The notes: a model not told the origin generated them from the sequence alone. 64,000 nucleotides of DNA from Hyphomicrobiales bacterium (GCA_021775875.1 JAJFHA010000002.1:166228-230227), one strand, 5' to 3'; positions 54,001 through 64,000 are shown, numbered from the stretch's first letter. Numbers and translations are program-made.

Positions 54001-55410
54001 GTGAAAATACCCCAGTCAGTAGGACCCATCCATTTTGTCGGTATCGGCGGCATTGGCATGAGCGGCATTGCGCGTGTCATGTTCAATCTCGGCTATCAGG
54101 TGCAAGGATCTGATATTGGCGATAGCAGCATGGTTCAGAAGCTGCGCGATAAAGGGATCAAAGTCACCATTGGCCACGCCGCCGAGAATATCGGCGAAGC
54201 TGGTGTGATTGTGGTCTCTTCTGCCATCCAACCGGATAATCCGGAATTGCAGGAAGCCCGGCGGCGCTTGTTGCCGGTTGTCCGCCGCGCCGAGATGCTG
54301 GCAGAATTGATGCGGTTAAAATCCTGTATTGCGGTTGCCGGGACCCACGGCAAAACCACCACGACTTCGATGGTTGCGACTTTGTTGGATGGTGGCGGGG
54401 TGGACCCGACCGTTATCAATGGCGGTATTATCAATGCCTACGGCTCCAACGCCCGGCTCGGCGCTGGTGACTGGATGGTGGTGGAAGCGGATGAATCTGA
54501 TGGCACCTTCGTCAAGCTGCCCGCTGACATTGTGATCGTGACCAATATTGATCCGGAGCATCTGGATCATTACGGCGACTTTCAGGGGGTCAAGGACGCC
54601 TTTCACGCATTTGTCGAGAATGTTCCGTTTTACGGTTTCGCAGTGATGTGTCTGGATCACCCGGAAGTGCAATCGCTGGTCGGTAAAATCGAGGATCGCC
54701 GGATCATCACCTACGGTACCAACCCTCAGGCCGATGCCCATATTAGCGATATCCGCGCCGACGGCGGGGCGATGTTGTTCAACATGAATGTCCGCAAACG
54801 GGCTACAGGGGACAACGTTGCGATTGATAATATAAAACTTTCCATGCCCGGCCATTACAACGTCTTGAATGCCGCCGCTGCGATTGTAGTTGCCTGTGAA
54901 TTGGGAATTTCACCGGAACAAATCCGTGCTTCCCTTGAAGGATTTGGGGGAGTGAAACGCCGCTTCACTCTGACCGGCATGTGGAACGATGTCGCTATCT
55001 ATGATGATTATGCTCATCATCCGGTGGAAATAACGTCCGTCTTGAAAGCCGCACGTCAGGCCACCAAAGGCAAGGTTCTGGCCATCGTACAGCCCCATCG
55101 TTATTCCCGGCTGAAAAGCTTGTTCGCGGACTTTTGCGCCTGTTTTAACGATGCGGATATCGTTGTTGTAGCTGATGTTTACGCTGCAGGTGAGCAGCCG
55201 CTTTCCGGTTTTGACCGGGATGGTCTGGCGGAAGGATTGCGGGCTGGCGGACATCGCAATGTGTTGACCATCGAGAGCGAAGCCGACATTGCTAACATTG
55301 TGCGCACCAATACCGAGCCCGGAGATTTGGTGATTTTTCTTGGTGCCGGGTCCATTACCAAATGGGCCAATGATCTTCCCGGTCAACTTGATCCCAAGTC
55401 CGGGACATAA
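54001..55410 (+). CDS. murC: UDP-MurNAc:L-alanine ligase
   Basis: A 469-residue Mur ligase. It has [18 protein letters not shown] at the start, the ATP loop [19 protein letters not shown] near residue 114, [27 protein letters not shown] and [19 protein letters not shown], the MurC signature. It attaches L-Ala to UDP-MurNAc. The start codon is GTG at 54001. It is followed directly by murB, which supplies its substrate. Confidence 0.96.
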   Translation: MKIPQSVGPIHFVGIGGIGMSGIARVMFNLGYQVQGSDIGDSSMVQKLRDKGIKVTIGHAAENIGEAGVIVVSSAIQPDNPELQEARRRLLPVVRRAEMLAELMRLKSCIAVAGTHGKTTTTSMVATLLDGGGVDPTVINGGIINAYGSNARLGAGDWMVVEADESDGTFVKLPADIVIVTNIDPEHLDHYGDFQGVKDAFHAFVENVPFYGFAVMCLDHPEVQSLVGKIEDRRIITYGTNPQADAHISDIRADGGAMLFNMNVRKRATGDNVAIDNIKLSMPGHYNVLNAAAAIVVACELGISPEQIRASLEGFGGVKRRFTLTGMWNDVAIYDDYAHHPVEITSVLKAARQATKGKVLAIVQPHRYSRLKSLFADFCACFNDADIVVVADVYAAGEQPLSGFDRDGLAEGLRAGGHRNVLTIESEADIANIVRTNTEPGDLVIFLGAGSITKWANDLPGQLDPKSGT

Positions 55411-55412
55411 AT

Positions 55413-56360
55413 ATGCAGCACGGGCTCGCCTCCGCATTGAAAGAGAGAATGCCTGCATTGCGCGGACGTCTCGAACAGGATGTGCCGTTGCGCTCGATCA
55501 CCTGGTTTCGCGTTGGCGGTCCGGCGGAGCTTTTGTTTCACCCAGAAGATATTGATGATCTCGCATATTTTCTCTCGCATTTGCCGCCGGCCTTTCCAAT
55601 TCTCGTGATTGGGCTTTGCTCTAATCTTTTGGTCCGCGAAGGCGGCATTCCGGGCGTGGTCATAAGGCTCGGGCGTGGCTTTGGCAAAATCACAGTTGAG
55701 GGCGATAACCGTATTCGTGCCGGAGCCGGAGCGCCGGATACCAAGGTGGCGCGAGCGGCTGCTGATGCAGGTATTGCGGGGCTTGCATTTTTGCGCGGAA
55801 TTCCCGGCGCGATTGGCGGCCTGTTGCGCATGAATGGCGGTGCTTACGGCAAGGAAACATCTCAAATTATGGTGTCTGCCAAAGCGCTGGACAGAAATGG
55901 TGCCATGATTGAATTGTCGCTCAAGGACATGAAATACGAATACCGCCATTCAGGCGTGTCAGAAGACCTGATTTTCGTCGAAGGACTGTTTCAGGGAATG
56001 CCCGGCGATAAGGAAACGATCCGGGCCGAGATGAAAGATATCACCGAAGCCCGTGAAGAAAGCCAGCCGGTAAAAAGTCACACTGGCGGGTCTACCTTCA
56101 AAAATCCTGATGGCCACAAAGCCTGGCAATTGATTGATGATGCCGGATGTCGGGGATTGCAGGTGGGCGGAGCGCAGGTATCGGAAAAGCACTGCAATTT
56201 TTTGATCAATAACGGTGATGCCACGGCAACCGACCTTGAAATTCTTGGCGAGACAGTTCGCCAGCGAGTGATGGAGACCAGCGGTATTGAACTTGAGTGG
56301 GAAATTCGCCGGGTCGGAATTCCTGCAATCGAAATGCCTGTATTTGAGACGGAGGAGTGA
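55413..56360 (+). CDS. murB: UDP-N-acetylenolpyruvoylglucosamine reductase
   Basis: A 315-residue FAD enzyme of the shorter (type II) kind. ITWFRVGGPAELLFHP, VIGLCSNLLVREGGI, FLRGIPGAIGGLLRMNGGAYG, SHTGGSTFKNPDGHKAWQLIDDAGCRG (with the catalytic serine) and GGAQVSEKHCNFLIN are all present. It reduces enolpyruvyl-UDP-GlcNAc to UDP-MurNAc. One oddity: the FAD loop usually reads GSNLL, and here it is CSNLL. The ATG at 55413 is two bases after murC. Confidence 0.94.
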   Translation: MQHGLASALKERMPALRGRLEQDVPLRSITWFRVGGPAELLFHPEDIDDLAYFLSHLPPAFPILVIGLCSNLLVREGGIPGVVIRLGRGFGKITVEGDNRIRAGAGAPDTKVARAAADAGIAGLAFLRGIPGAIGGLLRMNGGAYGKETSQIMVSAKALDRNGAMIELSLKDMKYEYRHSGVSEDLIFVEGLFQGMPGDKETIRAEMKDITEAREESQPVKSHTGGSTFKNPDGHKAWQLIDDAGCRGLQVGGAQVSEKHCNFLINNGDATATDLEILGETVRQRVMETSGIELEWEIRRVGIPAIEMPVFETEE

Positions 56361-56363
56361 GCC

Positions 56364-57284
56364 ATGACGACCAAACATGTTGCTGTTTTGATGGGAGGGT
56401 GGTCGGCTGAACGCGAGGTTAGTCTGTCATCCGGGCAAGGTTGCGCCAACGCTTTGGCCGAAGCTGGGTACCGGGTGACGTCGATTGATGTTGATAGCAA
56501 CATTGCATCGGTGCTGAACAACTTGCGCCCTGATGTAGCTTTCAACGCGCTTCATGGGCGGTTCGGCGAGGACGGCACCGTTCAGGGCGTACTGGAAATT
56601 CTCGAAATTCCCTATACCCATTCTGGTGTGCTGGCTTCGGCGCTTGCCATGCACAAGGAGCAGGCAAAAATCATTTTCCGAGCGGCGAATATCCCTGTTG
56701 CCGAGGGCAAGGTGGTATCAGCGCAAGAGGCAGCTCGCGAACATGTGCTGCCGCGTCCCTACGTGGTCAAACCGGTCAGGGAAGGTTCCAGCGTCGGGGT
56801 TTATATTGTCACCGAGCAACACGAATTCCCGCCCCAGGAACTGCATTCCAGCGATTGGGCACTTGGCGACGTGCTGGTGGAGCGATTCATACCGGGTCGG
56901 GAATTAACCTGTGCTGTGGTCGGCGACGTGGCCCTTGGGGTCATAGACATCGTTTCGGCGCAGGGATTCTACGATTATGACGCTAAATACGTGCCAGGAG
57001 GCTCCAAGCACATCCTTCCTGCTGAAATTTCACCAAATATTTACCAATTGGTACAGAAGCTGTCCCTTAAGGCCCATCAGGCCCTTGGTTGTCGTGGTGT
57101 GAGTCGCGCGGATTTCCGTTTCGACGAGCAACCCGGCGGTGAAGGTGAACTGATCTGCCTTGAAGTGAATACCCAGCCGGGCATGACCGCTACCTCTCTG
57201 GTGCCGGAAATTGCCGCTCATGCCGGGCATTCATATGTGGATTTGGTACGCTGGATGGTGGAGGACGCTTCTTGCGAAAGATAA
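56364..57284 (+). CDS. ddl: D-alanine--D-alanine ligase
   Basis: A 306-residue ATP-grasp enzyme of the compact (DdlB) kind. It has [19 protein letters not shown] at the start, [39 protein letters not shown] near residue 57-95, [16 protein letters not shown] near 133, and [24 protein letters not shown] near 268. It makes the D-Ala-D-Ala that MurF uses. GGAGG precedes the ATG. The ftsQ start overlaps its end by 13 bases. Confidence 0.96.
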   Translation: MTTKHVAVLMGGWSAEREVSLSSGQGCANALAEAGYRVTSIDVDSNIASVLNNLRPDVAFNALHGRFGEDGTVQGVLEILEIPYTHSGVLASALAMHKEQAKIIFRAANIPVAEGKVVSAQEAAREHVLPRPYVVKPVREGSSVGVYIVTEQHEFPPQELHSSDWALGDVLVERFIPGRELTCAVVGDVALGVIDIVSAQGFYDYDAKYVPGGSKHILPAEISPNIYQLVQKLSLKAHQALGCRGVSRADFRFDEQPGGEGELICLEVNTQPGMTATSLVPEIAAHAGHSYVDLVRWMVEDASCER

Positions 57285-58273
57285 GGGAACTTTTAGTATC
57301 CCTTACGGATAACTACCCTGATAACAGGGAAAATTGGCCAGGACTTCCTGGCCGGTTACGCTCGTTCTTTGTTCGAAATCCAAATACTGATCCAGACAAA
57401 ATTGTGCACGCGCCCTTACCAGGACCAATTGCCAGATTCATGAAGGTGCGGCGGCAACCAACAGGCTTTAAACGTCAATATGCTACTGGGCAATTGCCCA
57501 TGGGGTTGGCCCTTGTCATGTGCTTTGGTTTTTATGGTCTTGTTGGTGCTTACGGCCTCTCGATCAGTACCAGTGATGACGCCTATAATAACGATCTGAC
57601 GGGCAGCCTGGCGGATGTGAGCCGGTTCACAGGACTTGAGATTAAAGACATCATGATCGAAGGCCTGACCAATGAATTTCGCCGGGGCGAGGTCATTGCT
57701 GCTTTGGGGGTCGATTACGAAGAACCTACCTTGCAAGTCAGCGCCGCAGCGGCGCGCCAGCGCATTCAAAGCCTACCGTGGATTGCGGATGCAAATGTCC
57801 AGAGATTGTTCCCGGGTACTCTGATTGTTTCGATCCGCGAACGAGTACCTTTTGCCGTTTGGCAAAACCGGGGCCAGATCACGGTAATTGATGTTGAAGG
57901 ACAGGTCATCTCGGAATTTGCCGAAGATGCCGACCCGGCTTTGCCGCTGGTGGTTGGTGAAGGCGCCAATGGCGATGCCAGCGAAATTTTGGCGACCCTT
58001 GCGGCTCGCCCTGAAATTCGCGCCCGAATGCGTGCGATCGTGCGGGTCGGAGCACGGCGTTGGAATGTGCGGCTGAATAACGGTATCGATATTCGGTTGC
58101 CGGAAGAAAACATTGAAGCTGCGCTTGATCAATTGGTGGCGTTGGACACCATTCACGGCTTGTTTAATCACGATATCAGCGCCATTGATCTGCGTATCCA
58201 TGACCGGATATCGATCCGCTTGGCGGGGGATAATGATGCCACAACATCAGAACAAGCCGGAGGGGCGACATGA
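57272..58273 (+). CDS. ftsQ: Cell division protein FtsQ
   Basis: A 333-residue bitopic protein. A cytoplasmic tail of about 75 residues is followed by a membrane helix ([24 protein letters not shown]), a POTRA domain ([16 protein letters not shown] with [30 protein letters not shown] near residue 170-200) and a C-terminal beta domain ([12 protein letters not shown]). It links FtsL/FtsB to the divisome. The start is TTG 57272 with a perfect GGAGG seven bases upstream. The next in-frame ATG lies near 57440 and would cut into the tail. Confidence 0.92.
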   Translation: MRKIRELLVSLTDNYPDNRENWPGLPGRLRSFFVRNPNTDPDKIVHAPLPGPIARFMKVRRQPTGFKRQYATGQLPMGLALVMCFGFYGLVGAYGLSISTSDDAYNNDLTGSLADVSRFTGLEIKDIMIEGLTNEFRRGEVIAALGVDYEEPTLQVSAAAARQRIQSLPWIADANVQRLFPGTLIVSIRERVPFAVWQNRGQITVIDVEGQVISEFAEDADPALPLVVGEGANGDASEILATLAARPEIRARMRAIVRVGARRWNVRLNNGIDIRLPEENIEAALDQLVALDTIHGLFNHDISAIDLRIHDRISIRLAGDNDATTSEQAGGAT

Positions 58274-59595
58274 GCCACCCTTCCGGAAAATCCCATAGCC
58301 ATCGCGGTATCGCGCTGTCGCAAAGCCGATCCACGATTATCTCTGTACTGGATATCGGCACCAGCAAGATCTGCTGCGTTATTGCCAAACTAAAACCGTC
58401 GCCACGAAAAGCCGGTCTGCTCGGGCGCACTCACGAGATCGAGATGATTGGCATCGGGCACCAATTGTCCAGAGGTATCAAGGGCGGCGTTATTACCGAT
58501 ATGGCTACTGCTGAACAGGCGATCCGGTCGGCTGTTGATGCTGCTGAGCGGATGGCTGGCATCACTATTGAAGGCGTTGTCGTCAACATTTCCTGTGGTC
58601 GGATTTTTTCCGAAGCTTTTAGCGCCAGTGTTTCCATAAGCGGACATCAGGTGGATGATCGCGATATCCAACGGGTCTTGCATGCCGGTCGTGCCCATTC
58701 GGGCGGCGACGAGCGCAGCGTCGTACATGCGGTGCCAATCGGTTATTCGCTTGACGGCAACCAGGGAGTCCAGGACCCACGTGGTATGCTTGGCAAAGAT
58801 CTCGGTGTGGATATTCATGTGGTTTCAGCAGAAACCGCACCGATGCAGAATTTGTCGCTTTGCATCAGCCGGTGCCATCTGGTGGTTGATGCTATGGTCA
58901 CGACGCCTTATGCGAGCGGTCTGTCCGCTCTGGTGCAGGATGAAACCGATCTCGGTGTTCTGTGCGTCGATATGGGTGGCGGCACGACAAGCGCTTCAAT
59001 TTTTTACGAAAATAATTTTGTCTATGCCGATGTGATTGCGGTTGGCGGCGGGCATGTAACTCTTGATATAGCACGCGGCCTTTCAACCCCATTGGCTGCG
59101 GCGGAACGGATCAAAACGCTTTACGGAGGTGCGCTTGCGAGCGAATCTGATGAACGTGAAACCATCACCGTACCGCCCATTGGTGGTGAGGCTGGTGAAG
59201 CCGGGAATATAATCCCGCGCTCGATGTTGACGGGCATTATCCAGCCACGGCTTGAAGAAATTTTCGAACTTATGCGTGACCGGTTGCGGAATTCCGGCTT
59301 TGAGCGCTTTGGCGCTCGCCGTTTGGTATTGACAGGCGGCGCAAGCCAATTGCCTGGTGCGCGCGAACTGGCCGCCAGAATTCTCGACAAGCGAGTTCGT
59401 ATTGGTCGGCCCTTTGGCATTTCCGGGCTACCGGAAGCCGCCCGCAACCCGGCCTTTGCTGCTGTAACAGGAATGCTCGTCTATCCGCAAGTTGCGGGGC
59501 GCGAGATGACAGAAAAACTGCCCGATATTTCGGGTGGATTTATGAACCACAATTATCTGGAGAAAGTCAGTGGGTGGTTCAGGGACAGTTTTTAA
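58270..59595 (+). CDS. ftsA: Cell division protein FtsA
   Basis: A 441-residue actin-like ATPase. It has ISVLDIGTSKICCVIAKL near residue 18 (phosphate 1), GHQLSRGIKGGVITDM, GVLCVDMGGGTTSASIFYEN near 232 (phosphate 2), VLTGGASQLPGARELAARIL near 352, and the C-terminal amphipathic helix NYLEKVSGWFRDSF that binds the membrane. It anchors FtsZ to the membrane. It overlaps ftsQ by 4 bases (ATGA). Confidence 0.96.
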   Translation: MSHPSGKSHSHRGIALSQSRSTIISVLDIGTSKICCVIAKLKPSPRKAGLLGRTHEIEMIGIGHQLSRGIKGGVITDMATAEQAIRSAVDAAERMAGITIEGVVVNISCGRIFSEAFSASVSISGHQVDDRDIQRVLHAGRAHSGGDERSVVHAVPIGYSLDGNQGVQDPRGMLGKDLGVDIHVVSAETAPMQNLSLCISRCHLVVDAMVTTPYASGLSALVQDETDLGVLCVDMGGGTTSASIFYENNFVYADVIAVGGGHVTLDIARGLSTPLAAAERIKTLYGGALASESDERETITVPPIGGEAGEAGNIIPRSMLTGIIQPRLEEIFELMRDRLRNSGFERFGARRLVLTGGASQLPGARELAARILDKRVRIGRPFGISGLPEAARNPAFAAVTGMLVYPQVAGREMTEKLPDISGGFMNHNYLEKVSGWFRDSF

Positions 59596-59706
59596 AAATG
59601 ACGATGCACAAGCATCGCAGGGACGTGTCAGACGGAGCGATCGGTAAACCCGGTTCAGAATGTAAAGCGAAACAAACAGCGTGAAAAATTGACCAAGGGG
59701 GTCACC

Positions 59707-61320
59707 ATGACGATCAATCTTACAATACCGGATGTCAACGAATTGAGCCCACGGATCACCGTATTTGGTGTTGGTGGCGCTGGCGGTAATGCCGTCAACA
59801 ACATGATCCAGTCTGGCCTCCAGGGCGTCGAATTTGTTGTTGCCAATACAGATTCTCAGGCTTTGTCGGCGTCAGCCGCAGAACGCCGTATCCAGATGGG
59901 AACGGAAGTTACCCAGGGCCTTGGCGCCGGATCGCACCCGGAAATCGGGCGTGCGGCGGCACAAGAATCCATCGATGAGATCAAAGACCAGCTCAACGGT
60001 GCACACATGGCCTTCGTGACCGCCGGCATGGGTGGCGGTACCGGAACCGGTGCCGCTCCAGTGATTGCAGGTGTCGCCCGCGAGCAGGGCATTCTAACTG
60101 TTGGTGTCGTCACCAAACCGTTCCAGTTTGAGGGCAAACGTCGTCAACAAGTTGCAGATGCAGGCATCGAAGAGATGCATCAATATGTGGACACGCTGAT
60201 TGTTATTCCAAATCAGAATTTGTTCCGGATCGCAAATGAAAAGACAACATTCGCAGATGCTTTTGCGATGGCTGACCAGGTGCTCTATTCGGGTGTTGCC
60301 TGTATTACCGATTTGATCGTCAAAGAGGGGCTCATCAATCTGGACTTTGCTGATGTTCGCGCCGTAATGGATGAAATGGGCAAGGCAATGATGGGTACGG
60401 GTGAAGCTTCTGGTGAAAAACGAGCCATCGAAGCCGCCGAAGCCGCTATTTCAAATCCGTTGCTGGACGATGTCTCGATGCGCGGCGCTCGTGGCCTGCT
60501 GATCAGTATTACGGGCGGCAATGACCTGACCCTTTACGAGGTTGATGAAGCCGCTATGCGTATTCGTGAAGAAGTGGATACGGACGCCAACATCATTCTT
60601 GGTGCGACATTCGACGATACCCTCGAAGGGGTGATGCGTGTTTCAGTGGTTGCAACCGGAATCGAGCATGTTGCTGACCAGGCGGCGCCGCCGGTTGTGC
60701 CTGAAATGTCAGATGATATCGCGCAGAAACTTCGTGCTCTGACAGCTGAAATCAACGGCGATGGACAAGCTGTGGACCCAGATCCGAAACCTGCGGTGCA
60801 GATGACCGAAACCACCCGTGACGGTGTCACGATCCAGCCATTTGTTCCGGCAGATGATACGGTTCCGGAACCAGCGGTTACAAGTGAAGTAGTAGAGCCT
60901 GTTGTGGAAGATTTTATTCCGCCAGTTGCCGAGAAACCGGAAATGCGCACGCCGCGCATGCCACGCACTGAAGAATTGCCGGTGCCAGCTCAGAACCAGC
61001 TTCGTGCTTTACAGGGCGAAGACCCGGAACAGGGCCTAGCGGCTCAGCAGAAGAAAACGGGATTCCTCAGCAGGCTTGCAAGTGTTGGCATTAGCCGTCG
61101 TGAAGCGGAAGAGGAAACTGCGCGCACTGCTGCACCTCAGGAACCACAATTGCAAGAGCGCACGGCTCCCGCTGCCCCGGCACCTGTAAATCAGGTCCCT
61201 GCAGCGGCACCTGCGGAAAATGTTGAGGCCAGAAGAATCGCTGGTTCGAGCGACGGACCGCCTGAAATGGAAGATGATAGGCTGGAAATTCCGGCATTTC
61301 TCCGCCGTCAGGCCAATTAA
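59707..61320 (+). CDS. ftsZ: Cell division GTPase FtsZ
   Basis: A 537-residue tubulin homologue. The GTPase domain has [15 protein letters not shown] near residue 20, the tubulin loop [15 protein letters not shown] near 108, and [20 protein letters not shown] near 214. After about residue 325 comes a long variable linker (about 190 residues, rich in P, V, E and T), then the conserved C-terminal peptide [12 protein letters not shown] that binds FtsA. The length is typical of alphaproteobacteria. The ATG at 59707 has AAGGGGG upstream; an upstream frame start at 59689 overlaps it and is rejected. Confidence 0.97.
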   Translation: MTINLTIPDVNELSPRITVFGVGGAGGNAVNNMIQSGLQGVEFVVANTDSQALSASAAERRIQMGTEVTQGLGAGSHPEIGRAAAQESIDEIKDQLNGAHMAFVTAGMGGGTGTGAAPVIAGVAREQGILTVGVVTKPFQFEGKRRQQVADAGIEEMHQYVDTLIVIPNQNLFRIANEKTTFADAFAMADQVLYSGVACITDLIVKEGLINLDFADVRAVMDEMGKAMMGTGEASGEKRAIEAAEAAISNPLLDDVSMRGARGLLISITGGNDLTLYEVDEAAMRIREEVDTDANIILGATFDDTLEGVMRVSVVATGIEHVADQAAPPVVPEMSDDIAQKLRALTAEINGDGQAVDPDPKPAVQMTETTRDGVTIQPFVPADDTVPEPAVTSEVVEPVVEDFIPPVAEKPEMRTPRMPRTEELPVPAQNQLRALQGEDPEQGLAAQQKKTGFLSRLASVGISRREAEEETARTAAPQEPQLQERTAPAAPAPVNQVPAAAPAENVEARRIAGSSDGPPEMEDDRLEIPAFLRRQAN

Positions 61321-61359
61321 GGCGAAATGTTGCAATCGTGACACTTTTCCGCCTTAATT
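61315..61359 (+). terminator. Long hairpin at the ftsZ stop, possible terminator
   Basis: AATTAAGGCG (61315-61324), which includes the ftsZ stop codon, pairs perfectly with CGCCTTAATT (61350-61359), and further A-T pairs can form inside. No T-run follows, so this may be a Rho-dependent end or an mRNA-stabilising structure and not a classic terminator. Confidence 0.4.
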
Positions 61360-61556
61360 GAAAAAGTCTTATAGTTCAGATAGTTGGAGTAATTTTGCAC
61401 CAGAAAATATAGTTTACAAATGGTAACAGAGTGAAAGAAAGCGTGATTTGTGGCAGAAGCGGGTCACTAGTATTCTGTAATCCGTCTTTGGTCGGAATGT
61501 GCGACATGAATTTCACAATCCTTGGCTGGTTTTTATAAAATCAGCTTGCGGACTCA
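61360..61556. other. Intergenic sequence before lpxC
   Basis: This gap, 301 bases in all with its flanks, should hold the lpxC promoter. It is AT-rich. TTGAAA at 61358-61363 could serve as a -35, but no convincing -10 follows. No gene or RNA was recognised. Confidence 0.35.
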
Positions 61557-61588
61557 AGAATTCAGGGTTGTCAGAATTCAAGGTTGTC
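61557..61588. repeat. 16-bp tandem duplication upstream of lpxC
   Basis: AGAATTCAGGGTTGTC (61557-61572) is followed at once by AGAATTCAAGGTTGTC (61573-61588), with a single difference. The pair ends 33 bases before the lpxC start, in the expected leader. Confidence 0.85.
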
Positions 61589-61621
61589 GCACCGACCAGT
61601 ACGGGGGCTTTTGTAGTATAG

Positions 61622-62590
61622 ATGACGAGTAATGCACACAAGGCACGGTATGTGCCCACCAGACAGGCCACGATCGCAGACCGCGTAGAATTTAGCGGTG
61701 TCGGTGTGCACAATGGTAGCGCTGTTTCCCTCAGCGTTAATCCTTGCGACAGCAATACAGGTATCGTGTTTGTCCGTACCGACCGTGGGCAGACAGGCAT
61801 GGATATCCCTGCCCGTTTCCAGATGGTATGTGCCACTGAATTATGCACCGCTCTAGGCGTTGGTGCCAGCACTTCCGTTTCTACCGTCGAGCATCTTATG
61901 GCTGCATTGCGCGGCATGGGTGTTGATAACGCGGTTATTGAAATTGATGGTTCGGAAGTCCCTGTTCTTGACGGCAGCTCGGAACCATATGTGGCGGCCA
62001 TTCAACAGGTTGGCATCCGCTACCTTGATGCGCCGCGCCGGTATATTCGGGTATTGCGCCCGATCCGTGTTGAAATCGGCGATCGGGTTGGTGAGTTGAG
62101 TCCTCATGACGGTTTTGAACTCGATATTACCATTGATTTCAGCTCAAAGGTTATCGGTCGCCAACAGGTGGTGATGGAAGTGACACCTGACACATTCGTA
62201 TCTGAACTTTGCCGGGCGCGGACTTTTGGTTTCATGGACGATGTCGAGAAGCTTTGGGCAAACGGATTTGGACTTGGCGCGTCGCTTGAAAATTCAGTTG
62301 TATTGAGTGACGATAAAATTCTTAATCAGGAAGGCCTGCGCTTTGCTGATGAATTTGTACGACACAAGGCGCTTGATGCCATCGGCGATATCGCGCTTGC
62401 AGGATATCCTATTTTGGGTCGCTACCGCTCGGTTCGAGGCGGACATCGCCTCAACCATCAAGTGCTTCAGGCTTTGTTTGATGCGCCCGACGCATGGTCT
62501 TATGTGGATATGCCGGCACGTCGTGAAAAAGCGGCTGGAACCATTGCTGCCGGTGTTGCTGTTCCGGCTTTTGGACCGGACGTATCCTGA
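61622..62590 (+). CDS. lpxC: UDP-3-O-acyl-N-acetylglucosamine deacetylase
   Basis: A 322-residue zinc deacetylase. The zinc ligands are in STVEHLMAALRGMGVDNAV near residue 80 (first histidine) and HKALDAIGDIALAGYPILGR near 237 (histidine and aspartate). EVPVLDGSSEPYVAAI and ARTFGFMDDVEKL are family blocks. It commits the cell to lipid A synthesis, so this is a Gram-negative envelope with LPS. The ftsZ-lpxC order is usual in proteobacteria. Confidence 0.96.
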   Translation: MTSNAHKARYVPTRQATIADRVEFSGVGVHNGSAVSLSVNPCDSNTGIVFVRTDRGQTGMDIPARFQMVCATELCTALGVGASTSVSTVEHLMAALRGMGVDNAVIEIDGSEVPVLDGSSEPYVAAIQQVGIRYLDAPRRYIRVLRPIRVEIGDRVGELSPHDGFELDITIDFSSKVIGRQQVVMEVTPDTFVSELCRARTFGFMDDVEKLWANGFGLGASLENSVVLSDDKILNQEGLRFADEFVRHKALDAIGDIALAGYPILGRYRSVRGGHRLNHQVLQALFDAPDAWSYVDMPARREKAAGTIAAGVAVPAFGPDVS

Positions 62591-62796
62591 TCCCCAAATT
62601 TTGGCGTGCTTCATTAAGCCTGAGCCACAAAATGACCTTATTCAGACACTGAATAGTATATAAGACCCCGGCGTATTTTTTGCACCGGGCTGGTGCGGAA
62701 TGATTGTTTCGAATAGAACGTCAGTCATGGTCGACAAAGCATGACAACGGCTCTTGGCGGTTGCTGATTTGGGCAGAATGGATATTGGTCTGGCGT

Positions 62797-63636
62797 ATGT
62801 TTCTTGATTTCAGAAAAATTGGTCGACTGGCTATTGTAGCAGTGCTGCTGGTGGCCGGAATGTCGCTCGCGGCATGTGGCGACAAAGATGAATTTCTCGT
62901 CGAGGATGAGGTTCCGGTTGGCCCGGCCTATAACGAAGCCTTGGCTTTGTTGAACGAAGGCGAATTCCGGCAGGCTGCTGAAATGTTTGAAGAAGTTGAA
63001 CGCCAGCATCCCTATTCGGTATGGGCGCGCAAGGCGATTTTGATGTCCGCTTTTTCTCGCTACAGGGGCGGGGATTATGACGGCGCGGTACTTGGCTTGC
63101 AGCGCTATCTGACCTTGCATCCGGGCAGTGAAGATGCTGCCTATGCACAATATCTGATTGCCCAGGCATATTATGATCAAATTCCGGATGTGACGCGCGA
63201 TCAGGCTGCGACCCAGCAAGCGATGGAAGCCTATCGCGAGGTGGCCCGGCTGTACCCGGATTCGCCCTATGCCCGCGATTCCCGGATCAAACTTCAGCTT
63301 GCCAACGACCAACTTGCAGGCAAGGAAATGGAAGTCGGGCGCTATTACCTGACCCGGAATAATTTTGTAGCGGCGATTAATCGCTTTAAGGTGGTGGTGA
63401 CCGACTATCAAACATCCACCCATGTCGAGGAAGCCCTGATGCGATTGACTGAGGGCTATATGGCTCTTGGAATTATAAGCGAGGCGCAGACCGCTGCGGC
63501 TATCCTTGGACACAATTACCCGTCCAGTGACTGGTACCAGGATGCGTTCGATCTGTTGCAGAGCGGGGGATTGGAACCACGCGAACATGAAGATTCTTTT
63601 CTCAGTAGAGCTTGGAAAATTGCTGTTGGCGGGTAA
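62797..63636 (+). CDS. bamD: Outer-membrane assembly lipoprotein BamD
   Basis: A 279-residue lipoprotein. The lipobox signal is LLVAGMSLAAC (cysteine near residue 24). Five TPR-like repeats follow: AYNEALALLNEGEFRQAAEMFEEVERQHPYSVWARKA, then RGGDYDGAVLGLQRYLTLHPGSEDAAYAQYLIAQAYY, QQAMEAYREVARLYPDSPYARDSR, and YYLTRNNFVAAINRFKVVVTDYQTS. It recruits BamC/BamE and folding substrates to BamA. The ATG at 62797 opens the signal peptide; the 31 upstream in-frame residues were rejected. Confidence 0.93.
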   Translation: MFLDFRKIGRLAIVAVLLVAGMSLAACGDKDEFLVEDEVPVGPAYNEALALLNEGEFRQAAEMFEEVERQHPYSVWARKAILMSAFSRYRGGDYDGAVLGLQRYLTLHPGSEDAAYAQYLIAQAYYDQIPDVTRDQAATQQAMEAYREVARLYPDSPYARDSRIKLQLANDQLAGKEMEVGRYYLTRNNFVAAINRFKVVVTDYQTSTHVEEALMRLTEGYMALGIISEAQTAAAILGHNYPSSDWYQDAFDLLQSGGLEPREHEDSFLSRAWKIAVGG

Positions 63637-63645
63637 AAATGCGTC

Positions 63646-64000
63646 ATGCTGACGTCTTTGCTCATAACCGATATTGTTTTGATCGATCGCCTGCGGCTGG
63701 ACTTCGGGTCCGGGCTCGGTGTTTTGACCGGCGAAACTGGTGCGGGCAAATCTATCCTGCTTGATGGTTTGGCGCTTGCACTCGGTGCGCGAGGCGACAC
63801 CGGCCTTGTTCGCCAGGGCGAGAATCAAGGTGAAATTGTTGCGGTCTTTGAACCTGGCAGAGATCATCAGGTTAACCGGATATTGCAGGATTCCGGAATT
63901 TCCGAAGAGGACCAATTGATATTGCGCCGGGTCCAGACAGCGGACGGGCGGACGCGGGCGTTCATCAACGATCAGCCGGTCAGTGCCCAATTAATGCGAG
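63646..64000 (+). CDS. recN: DNA repair protein RecN, 5' part
   Basis: The frame from ATG 63646 runs off the window, giving 118 residues. It starts MLTSLLITDIVLIDRLRLDF and has the Walker A loop LTGETGAGKSILLDGLALALGAR near residue 29, followed by LVRQGENQGEIVAVFE and RTRAFINDQPVS, all RecN marks. RecN is an SMC-like ATPase for double-strand break repair. It follows bamD by 9 bases, as in many alphaproteobacteria. Confidence 0.95.
   Translation, partial: MLTSLLITDIVLIDRLRLDFGSGLGVLTGETGAGKSILLDGLALALGARGDTGLVRQGENQGEIVAVFEPGRDHQVNRILQDSGISEEDQLILRRVQTADGRTRAFINDQPVSAQLMR

Noticed and set aside
62725..63990. 421-residue open frame on the minus strand opposite bamD and recN
   Set aside because: Both genes on the plus strand have clear family motifs; the antisense frame has no motif and arises from their codon bias.

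Overview
The window looks like a chromosomal segment of an alphaproteobacterium. The evidence is the gene order of the division and cell-wall (dcw) cluster, which runs mraZ to ftsZ and then directly into lpxC, bamD and recN, together with a SahR-like ArsR-methyltransferase fusion driving metF-metH, a TRAP transporter, and a DNAP-type murE (meso-diaminopimelate). The order or family cannot be decided from this sequence. No transposase, tRNA, rRNA or CRISPR array was seen.

Layout. (1) 1-6758: the end of an unrecognised gene, then a tightly packed seven-gene minus-strand operon, rfbF-rfbG-C-methyltransferase-rmlC-like-epimerase/reductase-CmcI-like-methyltransferase. It reads as a pathway from glucose-1-phosphate to a CDP-linked, C-methylated (branched) deoxysugar for surface polysaccharide. 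(2) 6914-15905: a secreted PPC-like protein, a SulP anion transporter, then a methionine operon (SahR-like regulator, metF, metH) with a palindromic operator in front of it, and an EamA exporter. (3) 15998-26723: housekeeping and metabolic genes (TrmO, agmatinase, MlaC-like, EttA, Ldh-family reductase, ArsM-like methyltransferase, M15-like peptidase, patatin lipoprotein, DehI-like protein, Sco and PCu(A)C copper proteins). (4) 26811-37426: an FNR-type site in front of a carboxymuconolactone-decarboxylase-like gene, a fused 5-oxoprolinase/hydantoinase, an MBL-fold hydrolase, a long coiled-coil protein, and a TRAP transporter operon ending in a MarR-type regulator. The oxoprolinase and TRAP promoters share almost the same operator and -35 block. 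(5) 37481-40278: DjlA-like co-chaperone, AmiD-like amidase, a lytic transglycosylase and the RNase P RNA gene. (6) 40279-42336: an AT-richer patch that looks like an insertion between rnpB and mraZ. It carries a DUF3800 gene with an apparent CTG start, its own promoter and a leader hairpin, a hypothetical gene and decayed sequence. (7) 42337-64000: MraZ boxes and the dcw cluster mraZ-rsmH-ftsL-ftsI-murE-murF-mraY-murD-ftsW-murG-murC-murB-ddl-ftsQ-ftsA-ftsZ, followed by lpxC, bamD and the 5' part of recN.

The most interesting signals are the DUF3800 locus (leader hairpin, CTG start, lost C-terminus), the shared operator that ties the TRAP operon to the oxoprolinase, the branched-sugar operon with two related methyltransferases, and the MraZ and SahR-type operators. 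All functional calls are from reading motifs and context; no database search was run.
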